Of a stretch of DNA of 6,376 nt, positions 1 to 5,852 are shown piece by piece. The notes under the pieces were generated by a model. That model had not been told where the DNA came from and did not search any database. It worked only from the letters and a program-made list of their open reading frames with translations. Made by a program: the position numbers and the translations under genes. The stretch comes from an uncultured Oscillospiraceae bacterium (GTDB lineage Bacteria; Bacillota; Clostridia; Oscillospirales; Acutalibacteraceae): contig CAUFXR010000105.1 of assembly GCA_959596515.1 (NCBI GenBank), positions 1 to 6,376 on the forward strand. Direction: 5' to 3'. Position 1 is the stretch's first letter; the number at the start of each line of letters is the position of its first letter.

Positions 1-398
1 TTCTTGCCGATCGCCTCTACAGCGGTATCGACAGCCTTCTGGATGCCATTTTTCAAAACCATCGGATTCGCTCCGGCGGTTACATTCTTCATGCCTTCCC
101 GGATCAGAGCCTGAGCAAGCAAAGTAGCGGTAGTAGTACCGTCACCGGCCACATCATTGGTTTTGGTTGCGACTTCCTTGACCAGCTGAGCGCCCATGTT
201 CTCAAAAGCGTCATCCAGTTCAATTTCCTTAGCGATGGTCACGCCATCGTTGGTGATGAGGGGAGCGCCAAACTTCTTGTCCAGCACTACGTTTCTTCCC
301 TTGGGTCCCAAGGTAATCTTTACGGTATCAGCCAACTGGTTGATGCCGTTTAAAAGAGCTTTTCTTGCATCCGCGCCATAAGCAATTTGTTTTGCCAT
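1..398 (-). CDS. groEL: Chaperonin GroEL (60 kDa), N-terminal 132 residues; runs off the left edge
   Basis: This is the 5' part of the group I chaperonin, the cytosolic double-ring ATPase that folds client proteins together with the GroES lid. The frame starts at ATG (398-396) with MAKQIAYGADARKALLNGIN and stays open to the edge. Visible family signatures in the equatorial ATP-binding domain are LGPKGRN (residues 30-36), DGVTIAKEIE (51-60, containing the nucleotide/Mg-contact Asp) and GDGTTTAT (85-92), all intact. A ribosome binding site (GGAGG, 409-413) lies 10 bases before the start. It follows groES after 46 bases on the same strand, so the two form the usual bicistronic heat-shock operon driven from the CIRCE-controlled promoter upstream of groES. 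The apical and C-terminal parts lie outside the window. Identity is near certain. Confidence 0.98.
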   Translation of the reverse strand, partial: MAKQIAYGADARKALLNGINQLADTVKITLGPKGRNVVLDKKFGAPLITNDGVTIAKEIELDDAFENMGAQLVKEVATKTNDVAGDGTTTATLLAQALIREGMKNVTAGANPMVLKNGIQKAVDTAVEAIGK

Positions 399-444
399 AA
401 TCAATCAACCTCCATATTTGTAAAATGAACCATTCTAAATTTTA

Positions 445-729
445 TTATTCTACTACAGCAAGAATATCGGACTGACGGACGATGGTGTATTCTTCCCCGT
501 CGATCTTGACTTCCGTGCCGGAATATTTGCTGGTGATAACCTTATCGCCTACCTTGACGTACATTTCGATCTGGTTGCCGTCTACCATTCCGCCGGGGCC
601 TACTGCCACGATAGAAGCCACTTGGGGTTTCTCTTTCGCAGAACCAGCCAGAACAATACCGCTCTTCGTGGTTTCCTCCGCTTCTTCCATTTTAATAACC
701 ACTCTGTCAGCCAATGGTTTGATCGTCAT
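445..729 (-). CDS. groES: Co-chaperonin GroES (10 kDa)
   Basis: GroES forms the heptameric lid that caps GroEL and closes the folding chamber. The protein begins MTIKPLADRVVIKMEEAEE, followed by the mobile-loop region that binds GroEL (TTKSGIVLAGSAKEKPQ), the core motif VASIVAVGPGG, and the C-terminal strands GDKVITSKYSGTEVKIDGEEY and the ending DILAVVE. I chose the ATG at 729 and not the in-frame TTG at 735: the AAGGAGG site (739-745) is 9 bases from the ATG but only 3 from the TTG. That gives 94 residues, the standard length. groEL follows after 46 bases. Expression is controlled by the promoter and CIRCE operator just upstream. Confidence 0.98.
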   Translation of the reverse strand: MTIKPLADRVVIKMEEAEETTKSGIVLAGSAKEKPQVASIVAVGPGGMVDGNQIEMYVKVGDKVITSKYSGTEVKIDGEEYTIVRQSDILAVVE

Positions 730-778
730 AATCAAATTCCTCCTTGTTTAGAATATAAAATATTTAATTTCTTTGTTT

Positions 779-805
779 TTAGCACTCATTACCTTTGAGT
801 GCTAA
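779..805 (-). promoter_or_regulatory. CIRCE operator (HrcA binding site)
   Basis: A perfect inverted repeat, TTAGCACTC, nine bases (ATTACCTTT), GAGTGCTAA, matches the CIRCE consensus exactly in both arms and spacer length. CIRCE is the binding site of the heat-shock repressor HrcA, whose folding depends on GroEL, giving feedback control. It lies between the inferred -10 box and the groES start, so it would be in the transcribed leader at about +1 onward. Confidence 0.98.
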
Positions 806-809
806 CACT

Positions 810-838
810 ATTTTATAGTGGTTTGATTTAAAAATCAA
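810..838 (-). promoter_or_regulatory. Probable sigma-A promoter of groES-groEL
   Basis: On the minus strand a -35 box TTGATT (838-833) and a -10 box TAAAAT (815-810) are separated by 17 bases, immediately upstream of the CIRCE operator, the usual arrangement for an HrcA-repressed operon. An alternative -10, TATAAA (817-812), would give a 15-base spacer. The -35 box is one arm of an inverted repeat (TTGATTT at 823-829, AAATCAA at 832-838). Confidence 0.75.
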
Positions 839-905
839 GAGGTAATTTACTTTTTCATAATTTATTTACAATTTCTCGCCGAAATACCCCTGTGAGACAC
901 CATTT

Positions 906-1850
906 TTACCTTATCCCACTAAAAGTTTTCACTTTTCTACCCTTTTTTCCATCAGGGACCAAAAAATTCAGCGCCTGTGGGATAACCTGAAAGGAAATCT
1001 GAGAAAGAGGCTGGCACTCACCGTCAAAATTCACTACAACAGATTCCTCACAGGTGATTTCCATCCGTTTTCCCCGCATAAAAATTAAAATATCCCGAAA
1101 GGCGTCGGATTGCAGATGCTTCCCCTGCTTATACTCCGCTAAAAGTTTTGCCAGCCGAAGCCTTCCCACTTTACGAATCAAAACAAAATCCAGCAACCCA
1201 TCGGAAGGGTCCGCCGCCGGTGCGCCGCAGTAACCTCCGCCATAATACCGCCCGCTTCCCGCCAAGGCAAACAAAAACCTTCCCTGTATAGGCGGATGAT
1301 TATCAATAGTAACTCTCAGGTCGTTTCCCATTTTGCCAAGCACGCACTTGATCAGCGCCAGGTTATAAGCCATAGATCCGGAAACCAAAGGTAACTTCTT
1401 AAATTTAGCCATATGTAGCGCTACCTCGGCATCCAATCCCGCGGAGCAAAGGTTCAGGGACAGCATTTTCTCCGTCTGAATCATATCGACCTTAACCGGT
1501 TGAGCCTTCATCTGGGCGTCCACTTGTAAGAAGCGCTCTTGAGAACCAAAGGTTCGGATATAGTCATTGCCTGAGCCCACCGGGAAAATTCCTACCTGAA
1601 CATGATCCCGACCCGCCGCCGCGCCGGCGATCTCGCACAAGGTTCCGTCGCCGCCTACACCGTAGATTTTGATCGGTTCTCCTGCTTGCACCGCTTTTTC
1701 CGTAATTTCTCTGGCATGGCCCGAAAATTGTGTCACCGCTTCTTCCAGGACAATCTGTTCCTTTTGGCAATAGGATCGCACCTGATCCTGCACCCTGCGA
1801 TATGCTTCCTTTTTCCCCGCCGCCGGATTATAAATCATCAAACGCCGCAT
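906..1850 (-). CDS. Diacylglycerol kinase family lipid kinase (YegS/DgkB type)
   Basis: The 314-residue protein belongs to the soluble DAGK_cat/YegS-like family, which phosphorylates diacylglycerol or related lipids with ATP at the membrane surface; in Firmicutes DgkB recycles diacylglycerol released during lipoteichoic acid synthesis. The catalytic domain is visible: YNPAAGKK (residues 7-14), the nucleotide-binding VGGDGT (65-70), PVGSGND (90-96), then the C-terminal lobe with GGGYCGAPAADPSDGLLD (204-221, carrying the Asp cluster) and NFDGE (274-278). Length fits the family. The ATG start has an ideal ATAGGAGG site (1858-1865), which overlaps the stop codon of the upstream CYTH gene; the gap is 11 bases, so translation is probably coupled. 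No transcription terminator is obvious between its stop and the groES promoter, so some read-through into groES is possible. The exact lipid substrate cannot be told from sequence; a sphingosine/ceramide-like or undecaprenol-type substrate is less likely. Confidence 0.9.
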   Translation of the reverse strand: MRRLMIYNPAAGKKEAYRRVQDQVRSYCQKEQIVLEEAVTQFSGHAREITEKAVQAGEPIKIYGVGGDGTLCEIAGAAAGRDHVQVGIFPVGSGNDYIRTFGSQERFLQVDAQMKAQPVKVDMIQTEKMLSLNLCSAGLDAEVALHMAKFKKLPLVSGSMAYNLALIKCVLGKMGNDLRVTIDNHPPIQGRFLFALAGSGRYYGGGYCGAPAADPSDGLLDFVLIRKVGRLRLAKLLAEYKQGKHLQSDAFRDILIFMRGKRMEITCEESVVVNFDGECQPLSQISFQVIPQALNFLVPDGKKGRKVKTFSGIR

Positions 1851-1861
1851 CGCGATTCCTC

Positions 1862-2323
1862 CTATTTCTTGCGCTGATAATACGCCTTCATCCGATAGCT
1901 GCCGTCATAAGTAACTTCTTCTCCTAAAAAGTCAGGAGGTAAAAACGCCTCCGCCTGCTGCTGATCTTGAAATTCCACCTCAGCGTAATAAAATTCCGTA
2001 TCTGAGCCAGGATCTACCTGGCTGCATTCTAACCGCAGACCGTTTTCCAGCCGGTAAATTCGGTAGTCTTTACGGATCATCGGTTTCGGCAGCAACTTTT
2101 TTAACCGTTCAAATATGGTTTTATCCAGATCCAGCTCGATTTCCTCCCGGACGAGGTCCCCCTCTCCTTTGAAACATAAACGGTAGGTTTCCAGGCCGTC
2201 TACCCGTTTGCTCCGAATCCTGACCTCCGGGGATATTCCCAGATATCCCTGATAGACCTCCGCCTTCTCCAGTTCTGGCAAATCCGGAAATCCTGATAGT
2301 AAAAATTTCCTCTCAATTTCCAT
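1862..2323 (-). CDS. CYTH domain protein (triphosphate tunnel metalloenzyme family)
   Basis: A 153-residue single-domain member of the CYTH (CyaB/thiamine triphosphatase) superfamily, whose members bind triphosphorylated substrates and divalent metal inside a beta-barrel tunnel. The hallmark N-terminus EIERKF (ExExK, residues 2-7 region) is intact, followed by VRIRS (34-38), FKGEG (51-55), REEIE (59-63), IRKDYRIYR (83-91), the acidic strand AEVEF (114-118) and EEVTYDGSYRMKAYY (135-149), the typical C-terminal helix with a conserved Lys. These match the charged tunnel positions of the family. It is probably an inorganic triphosphatase-like enzyme, but CYTH members differ in substrate (tripolyphosphate, thiamine triphosphate, cAMP synthesis), so no specific reaction is assigned. 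The start ATG has a weak, slightly distant site (AAAGG, 2336-2340). It is first in an operon with the lipid kinase. Confidence 0.9.
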   Translation of the reverse strand: MEIERKFLLSGFPDLPELEKAEVYQGYLGISPEVRIRSKRVDGLETYRLCFKGEGDLVREEIELDLDKTIFERLKKLLPKPMIRKDYRIYRLENGLRLECSQVDPGSDTEFYYAEVEFQDQQQAEAFLPPDFLGEEVTYDGSYRMKAYYQRKK

Positions 2324-2781
2324 TTAAATTCAAAACCTTTCAATTTTTTCTTATATTATACAAAATAATGTGTTAAAATGAAATCGTTGACATAACACAC
2401 ACTTTACAACATTTTATTCTGCTTTTATATTTCCCCTTGATTATCAAAATAGATTCTCACCATACTATCGAGACCCAAAATCATGTTTTTCAGCAACAAC
2501 GCAATTTATCGCACTTAACAAAGGGCTCTTCGCTGATAAACAAAGCCATTAAAGGATTTATCAGTTTATCGTCATCAGTTTGTTGGTGGCTCTATTTTCA
2601 TATCGCTTTTCAGAGATATCAGAAGCCGAGGAAACTATGGTGTCTCACGCGCTCAAAAATAGATTTTTGTTAAACTGTATTTCCAAAGTGCAAAAAATTA
2701 AGAATAAACGAAATTAATAATTTTACAGAAATCTTACAAAGATCATCATGATCTGAGTATTCGCAAAAAGGAGGGCCTGCT
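2324..2781. other. Gene-less AT-rich intergenic region between divergent transcription units
   Basis: This 458-base gap separates the minus-strand CYTH operon from the plus-strand antiporter. Besides the CYTH promoter box it contains an isolated TTGACA (2387-2392, plus strand) with no good -10 at 16-18 bases, an inverted repeat CTGATAAA (2533-2540)/TTTATCAG (2557-2564) with an alternative partner GTTTATC (2564-2570), a CAAAAAT-AG-ATTTTTG palindrome (2654-2669), and a 13-bp palindrome GATCAT-C-ATGATC (2741-2753) just before the antiporter ribosome binding site. The one open frame here (2437-2673, plus) starts at TTG, has no ribosome binding site and resembles nothing I recognise. No convincing antiporter promoter was found, and no known riboswitch consensus. 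Confidence 0.6.
2355..2360 (-). promoter_or_regulatory. Candidate -10 box for the CYTH-lipid kinase operon
   Basis: A perfect TATAAT reads on the minus strand about 32 bases before the CYTH start, with the weak ribosome binding site between them. The -35 position at 17 bases spacing is only TTTCAT, a poor match, so the promoter is supported mainly by the -10 box and its location. Confidence 0.45.
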
Positions 2782-4224
2782 TTGACGGTTGCCATTATTA
2801 TTACCGCTATTATTTTAATTCTCTGTGTGTTTTCCAGCAAGTTCTTACATCGTTTCGGCGTGCCTACTTTACTGATCTTTATCCTGTTAGGCATGATTTT
2901 TGGTTCCGATGGTATTGTGGGAATTTATTTCGATAATTATAATCTGGCGGAAACCATCTGCTCTATTGCTTTGATCTTTATCATGTTTTACGGCGGCTTC
3001 GGCACCAACTGGAACACCGCCAGGCCGGTATTGAAACAGTCTATCTGTATGTCGACCTTAGGGGTAATCTTTACTGCTCTTCTAACTGGCCTTTTCTGTC
3101 ATTACGCCTTGGGAATGAGCTGGTTGGAAGGATTACTGACCGGTTCAGTGGTCGGTTCTACTGACGCCGCCTCCGTATTTTCCATTCTGCGCTCCAAAAG
3201 GCTGAATCTGAAGGGTGGTCTGGCTTCTCTGCTGGAAATCGAGAGCGGCAGCAACGATCCGGTTTCTTATATGATGACTATCATTCTTTTGACGATTATG
3301 TCGGCCTCTTCCGATATTTCCCTTTCCTGGATGATCGTCAAACAGCTTTTATTTGGGTTCGGCATCGGCTTTGGCGTAGCGTTTCTAGCCTCTAAGCTTC
3401 TCTCCCGGATCAATTTTGAGATTAACGGAATGGACGCTATTCTGGTAATTGGCGCCGCCCTACTCACCTATGGGCTTTCCTCCTGGCTAGGCGGTAACGG
3501 TTATCTCAGCGTGTATATCGTTGGAATCGTTCTCGGCAACAGTAAAATTTTACATAAAACCTCGTTGGTCCATTTTTTTGACGGCATCACCTGGCTGATG
3601 CAGATCGCCATCTTCTTTGTCCTAGGACTGCTGGCATTCCCGTCTAAAATCCCTTCGGTGGCCCTTCCCGCCATTTTAATCTCTGTCTTCATGATTATCG
3701 TGGCAAGACCCATAGCCACCTTTCTGATTCTTTCCTGGTTCAAGACCCCTATAAGGCAGCAGTTTTTGGTTTCCTGGTCCGGACTGCGAGGGGCCGCTTC
3801 CATCGTGTTCGCCATCTTCGTCATGAACAGCGGTGTAGCCCTAGAGCACGATATTTTTCATACCGTTTTTTTTGTAGCGCTGTTTTCCGTAGCCGTACAG
3901 GGCACTTTGCTTCCAAAAATCGCGGACCAGCTCGGCCTAGTAGACAAAGATGATGATAGTTTGGTACTAAAAACCTTTACCGACTACCAGGACGACGTAG
4001 ACACCAAACTTCTGGAAGTATTGGTATTAGAGGATGACCCCTACGCTGGTAAACAGCTTCGAGAAGCCAATATTCCAGAAGAAGTTTTGATTGTTATGAT
4101 CAAAAGAAACGGAGAAACCATTATCCCCAAGGGTTCCACTAAGATCAAGGTAGGGGATATTCTGGTGGTCAGCAGTGAAAGTTTCGAAAGGTTCAAAGCT
4201 GGTCAATTAAAGCCTCCGCAATAA
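2782..4224 (+). CDS. K+/H+ (cation/proton) antiporter, NhaP2/CvrA type with C-terminal RCK_C domain
   Basis: A 480-residue inner-membrane monovalent cation/proton antiporter of the CPA1 family, closest in layout to potassium/proton antiporters NhaP2/CvrA; such proteins export K+ (or Na+) in exchange for protons and help set cell volume and pH. Residues 1 to about 385 hold some 12 hydrophobic segments, with the exchanger motifs GSTDAASVF (125-133, Asp128) and ESGSNDP (154-160, Asp159), plus SWSGLRGAAS (331-340). After a charged linker (DKDDDS, 388-393) comes a soluble TrkA_C/RCK_C domain (about 405-473: LLEVLVLEDDPYAGKQL, then IPKGSTKIKVGDILVVSS). RCK_C domains often bind regulatory ligands, in Firmicutes sometimes cyclic di-AMP, but the ligand here is not shown. 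The start is TTG: an excellent AAGGAGG (2768-2774) lies 7 bases upstream and the next ATG lies too far inside the first membrane region. The ion specificity is inferred from architecture only. The cupin gene follows after 110 bases with its own promoter. Confidence 0.9.
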   Translation: MTVAIIITAIILILCVFSSKFLHRFGVPTLLIFILLGMIFGSDGIVGIYFDNYNLAETICSIALIFIMFYGGFGTNWNTARPVLKQSICMSTLGVIFTALLTGLFCHYALGMSWLEGLLTGSVVGSTDAASVFSILRSKRLNLKGGLASLLEIESGSNDPVSYMMTIILLTIMSASSDISLSWMIVKQLLFGFGIGFGVAFLASKLLSRINFEINGMDAILVIGAALLTYGLSSWLGGNGYLSVYIVGIVLGNSKILHKTSLVHFFDGITWLMQIAIFFVLGLLAFPSKIPSVALPAILISVFMIIVARPIATFLILSWFKTPIRQQFLVSWSGLRGAASIVFAIFVMNSGVALEHDIFHTVFFVALFSVAVQGTLLPKIADQLGLVDKDDDSLVLKTFTDYQDDVDTKLLEVLVLEDDPYAGKQLREANIPEEVLIVMIKRNGETIIPKGSTKIKVGDILVVSSESFERFKAGQLKPPQ

Positions 4225-4245
4225 GTCCAATCTCTTTGTAAACTC

Positions 4246-4274
4246 TTGACTTCCCAGTTTCAGGGTCGTACAAT
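4246..4274 (+). promoter_or_regulatory. Strong sigma-A-type promoter before the cupin gene
   Basis: TTGACT (4246-4251) and TACAAT (4269-4274) are separated by exactly 17 bases, each one mismatch from consensus. It lies in the gap between antiporter and cupin, about 60 bases before the cupin start, so the cupin can be transcribed independently of the antiporter. Confidence 0.8.
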
Positions 4275-4334
4275 ATAACAAAGCCAACAGCGCAAAATCA
4301 AAAAGAAAACGACTTAGTGAAGGAGCGTACAAAA

Positions 4335-4667
4335 ATGGAACCTAGGGTTGAGATTAAAGAACATATGAGGGGCGGCAAGGGCCACGTTATCATGAAGCAT
4401 CTGCTGGGAGAAAAAGAATTAAACGGCAAGTGCCGTCTGTATGCGGAGATCACTCTGGAACCGGGCTGCGAGATCGGTTATCATGAGCATCACAATGAAA
4501 GTGAAACCTATTATATTATTTCCGGCCAGGGAGTATATAACGATAATGGAACCAATCGCCCTGTCGGCGCCGGCGATATCACCTTTACTCCCGACGGCTT
4601 TGGTCACGGTTTAGATAACACCGGAACCGAGAATCTGGTTATGATGGCTCTGATTATCCTGGATTAA
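4335..4667 (+). CDS. Small single-domain cupin protein (metal-binding)
   Basis: A 110-residue protein that is essentially one cupin beta-barrel (cupin_2 family). Both conserved motifs are complete: motif 1, G(X)5HXH(X)4E(X)6G, at Gly44, His50, His52, Glu57 and Gly64; motif 2, G(X)5PXG(X)2H(X)3N, at Gly80, Pro86, Gly88, His91 and Asn95. The three His and the Glu are the usual ligands of one divalent metal, so it should bind metal, but the family is functionally diverse (isomerases, dioxygenases, small-molecule sensors) and no reaction is assigned. The ATG at 4335 is preferred over the in-frame GTG at 4317 because AGGAG (4321-4325) lies 9 bases before it and overlaps the region after the GTG. 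The gene has its own promoter and terminator, so it looks monocistronic, though antiporter read-through is possible as no terminator separates them. Confidence 0.9.
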   Translation: MEPRVEIKEHMRGGKGHVIMKHLLGEKELNGKCRLYAEITLEPGCEIGYHEHHNESETYYIISGQGVYNDNGTNRPVGAGDITFTPDGFGHGLDNTGTENLVMMALIILD

Positions 4668-4711
4668 TCTCCAGGGAAACCCTCTCACTTTTAAAATAGC
4701 ATTGTCTCATT

Positions 4712-4759
4712 ACCGCCGGATCGTTGACGAAAGTTCAGCGACTCGGCGGTTTTTCTTTT
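4712..4759 (+). terminator. Rho-independent terminator after the cupin gene
   Basis: Stem ACCGCCG (4712-4718) / CGGCGGT (4744-4750), with an inner stem CGTTGA (4722-4727) / TCAGCG (4734-4739, one G-U pair), followed at once by a T-rich tail (TTTTTCTTTT, 4750-4759). It lies 44 bases past the cupin stop. A smaller hairpin, AGGG-AAA-CCCT (4673-4683), precedes it. Confidence 0.9.
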
Positions 4760-5106
4760 AGATAACGGTCCGTGGACTTCAAGACGATTTCCAGCAAACG
4801 CAGCCATTCCAAGGCCACAAAACCGCCAAACCGTTCCTGTTACAGTTCTTCCCATTGCAGTAAAATCATTGTGCTAAAATTTTTGTTTTCCCCACAATGT
4901 CTGCCGCAAAGGGAGCGGCGTCTTCCCTATCCGCCGCGCAGCCGTGACAAAGGAGGCGCCTCCATGCTTCTTTAAAGTTTATGAGGCCGTTTCCCTTGGA
5001 ATTTCATGCTTTTTGAAGTACCGAAATATTTTTGTCGCGCTCTCACGTTTCCCGGGATCAATGCTTTACTTTTCCGATGATATTTTCTGGTTCTCACTGT
5101 TTATTT
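4760..5106. other. Gene-less region between cupin terminator and NUDIX gene
   Basis: About 350 bases with no supportable gene. Visible structure: an inverted repeat CATTGTG (4867-4873)/CACAATG (4893-4899), a hairpin GCCGC (4903-4907)/GCGGC (4915-4919), and a perfect 12-bp palindrome GGAGGCGCCTCC (4952-4963). GC-rich and AT-rich patches alternate. Open frames on both strands (plus 4772-4975; minus 4855-4691, 54 residues) have no ribosome binding site, and the minus one runs backwards through the cupin terminator. The composition and nested palindromes suggest an intergenic repeat-type sequence, but this is only an impression. No clear terminator for the minus-strand NUDIX gene was seen. Confidence 0.5.
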
Positions 5107-5826
5107 TTACTTTGAGACATTGTCCAGCCATTTAGCGGCATCCGCTAAGATCTCGTCAATTTCCGGATAGCGAAAAATCAACCCTTCTTTCAAAAAGGTA
5201 CGAAACTGCTCAAAGCTGACCCAGCGAACGCCGATCACCTCGTCCTTTTGCAGCTTAAGCTCCTCCAACGGCACATCCCGCAGAATGAAATAAACATCCC
5301 AAATCAGCGGATCCTCTCGTACAATCCGGCGCGAAAAAGAAGGATCTTCCTTCTTTACCTTTAGTCCCAGCTCTTCCTTTAGCTCTCGCACACATCCTTG
5401 GCGGGAATCCTCCCCGGCGATTATCCTCCCAGTGGTCAGACTCCACATCCCCGGCAAAATTTCCCGGCTCCATGACCTTTGTTGTATTAAAATCTCACGG
5501 CGGCGATTGAATACCCAAGCCTCCACCGCCAGGTGATATTCCCCGGGCAGATACTCGGCTTCTTTCTCCTTCAGCGCCCCAGTTTTTCTTCCGTTTCTAT
5601 CATAGGATAACCATTCAGCCCATGCGGGGAGCGTGTACCCCTTTCCACGCTTCCCGTTATGGGCTATTTGTCGTTCCGCAAAAGCATATCCTCTGTTGAT
5701 GTGCTTTTGCAGGCCGATAAAGCCGATTGTTCTTTGACAAAGAAAGCCCGCAAGATAACGGCGGCGCAGCATAAACGGCAAGCGGACACATTCCGTCTGT
5801 ACCGAGCCAAACGGCGGGTACGCCAT
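5107..5826 (-). CDS. NUDIX hydrolase, native start apparently lost; open frame extends into mobile element
   Basis: The NUDIX part (residues 71-239 of the open frame, 5616-5107) is a hydrolase of the group resembling YfcD and isopentenyl-diphosphate isomerase-like NUDIX proteins, which cleave nucleoside diphosphate-linked or similar compounds; the substrate is unknown. It shows EWLSYDRNGRKTG (71-83), YHLAVEAWVFN (97-107), LIQQRS (113-118), and a perfect NUDIX box GX5EX7REUXEEXGU (133-155, with Arg147, Glu148, Glu151 and Glu152). Family members normally begin with a Met directly before this EW-L-YD segment. Here the first 70 residues (Arg/Cys/Gly-rich, unlike any NUDIX N-terminus) are encoded by what I infer to be the end of an integrated element, joined at GA (5615-5616). 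The original start was probably ATG-GAA-TGG. The ATG at 5826 has only a poor ribosome binding site, inside a hairpin, and no in-frame start with a good site lies nearer, so the gene may be weakly expressed, a fusion, or inactivated. Confidence 0.8.
   Translation of the reverse strand: MAYPPFGSVQTECVRLPFMLRRRYLAGFLCQRTIGFIGLQKHINRGYAFAERQIAHNGKRGKGYTLPAWAEWLSYDRNGRKTGALKEKEAEYLPGEYHLAVEAWVFNRRREILIQQRSWSREILPGMWSLTTGRIIAGEDSRQGCVRELKEELGLKVKKEDPSFSRRIVREDPLIWDVYFILRDVPLEELKLQKDEVIGVRWVSFEQFRTFLKEGLIFRYPEIDEILADAAKWLDNVSK
5617..5665. repeat. 49-bp imperfect palindrome at the element boundary
   Basis: The left arm AGCCCATGCGGGGAGCGTG (5617-5635) pairs with 5646-5665, whose reverse complement is AGCCCATAACGGGAAGCGTG: 7 paired bases, a small internal mismatch with one bulged base, CGGG, a G-T wobble, then AGCGTG, around a 10-base loop. 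It begins immediately next to the inferred GA junction. It may be a recombinase-binding or structural end sequence, or an RNA hairpin ahead of the NUDIX part. Confidence 0.75.
5678..5710. repeat. 9-bp inverted repeat within the element end
   Basis: Perfect arms GCAAAAGCA (5678-5686) and TGCTTTTGC (5702-5710) around a 15-base spacer. It lies 13 bases inside the larger boundary palindrome. No T-tract follows on either strand, so it is not an obvious terminator; a protein-binding site is possible. Confidence 0.6.
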
Positions 5827-5829
5827 GAC

Positions 5830-5852
5830 GCTTTTCCCCTACGGGGAAAAGC
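5830..5852. repeat. Perfect 10-bp hairpin in the element
   Basis: GCTTTTCCCC (5830-5839), a three-base loop TAC, then GGGGAAAAGC (5843-5852). It lies just upstream of the minus-strand ATG at 5826, so in a minus-strand transcript it would bury the only GGGGA-like ribosome binding sequence of that start. It lacks a T-tract, arguing against a standard terminator. Confidence 0.75.

Noticed and set aside
729..735. TTG at 735 as groES start
   Set aside because: Only 3 bases from the AAGGAGG; the ATG at 729 has proper spacing and gives the standard MTIKPL start.
2387..2420. TTGACA as a plus-strand promoter for the antiporter
   Set aside because: No acceptable -10 hexamer at 16-18 bases, and it would be about 400 bases from the gene.
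890..2650. Inverted copy of an 11-base string (GTGAGACACCA at 891-901; TGGTGTCTCAC near 2639-2649)
   Set aside because: Short, isolated, flanks no recognisable element; probably chance.
2520..2670. Cyclic di-AMP (ydaO-type) riboswitch before the antiporter
   Set aside because: Expected conserved purine-rich segments are not present; only short AT-rich stems are seen.
2437..2673. 78-codon plus-strand open frame in the intergenic gap
   Set aside because: TTG start without a ribosome binding site, low-complexity composition and no recognisable motif; more likely chance.
4691..4855. 54-codon minus-strand open frame ending in TMLF
   Set aside because: No ribosome binding site, and it reads backwards through the cupin terminator stem, so codons there are explained by the hairpin.
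4772..4975. 67-codon plus-strand open frame after the cupin terminator
   Set aside because: No ribosome binding site, Ser/Lys/Pro-rich with no domain; also contains the palindromes of the intergenic block.
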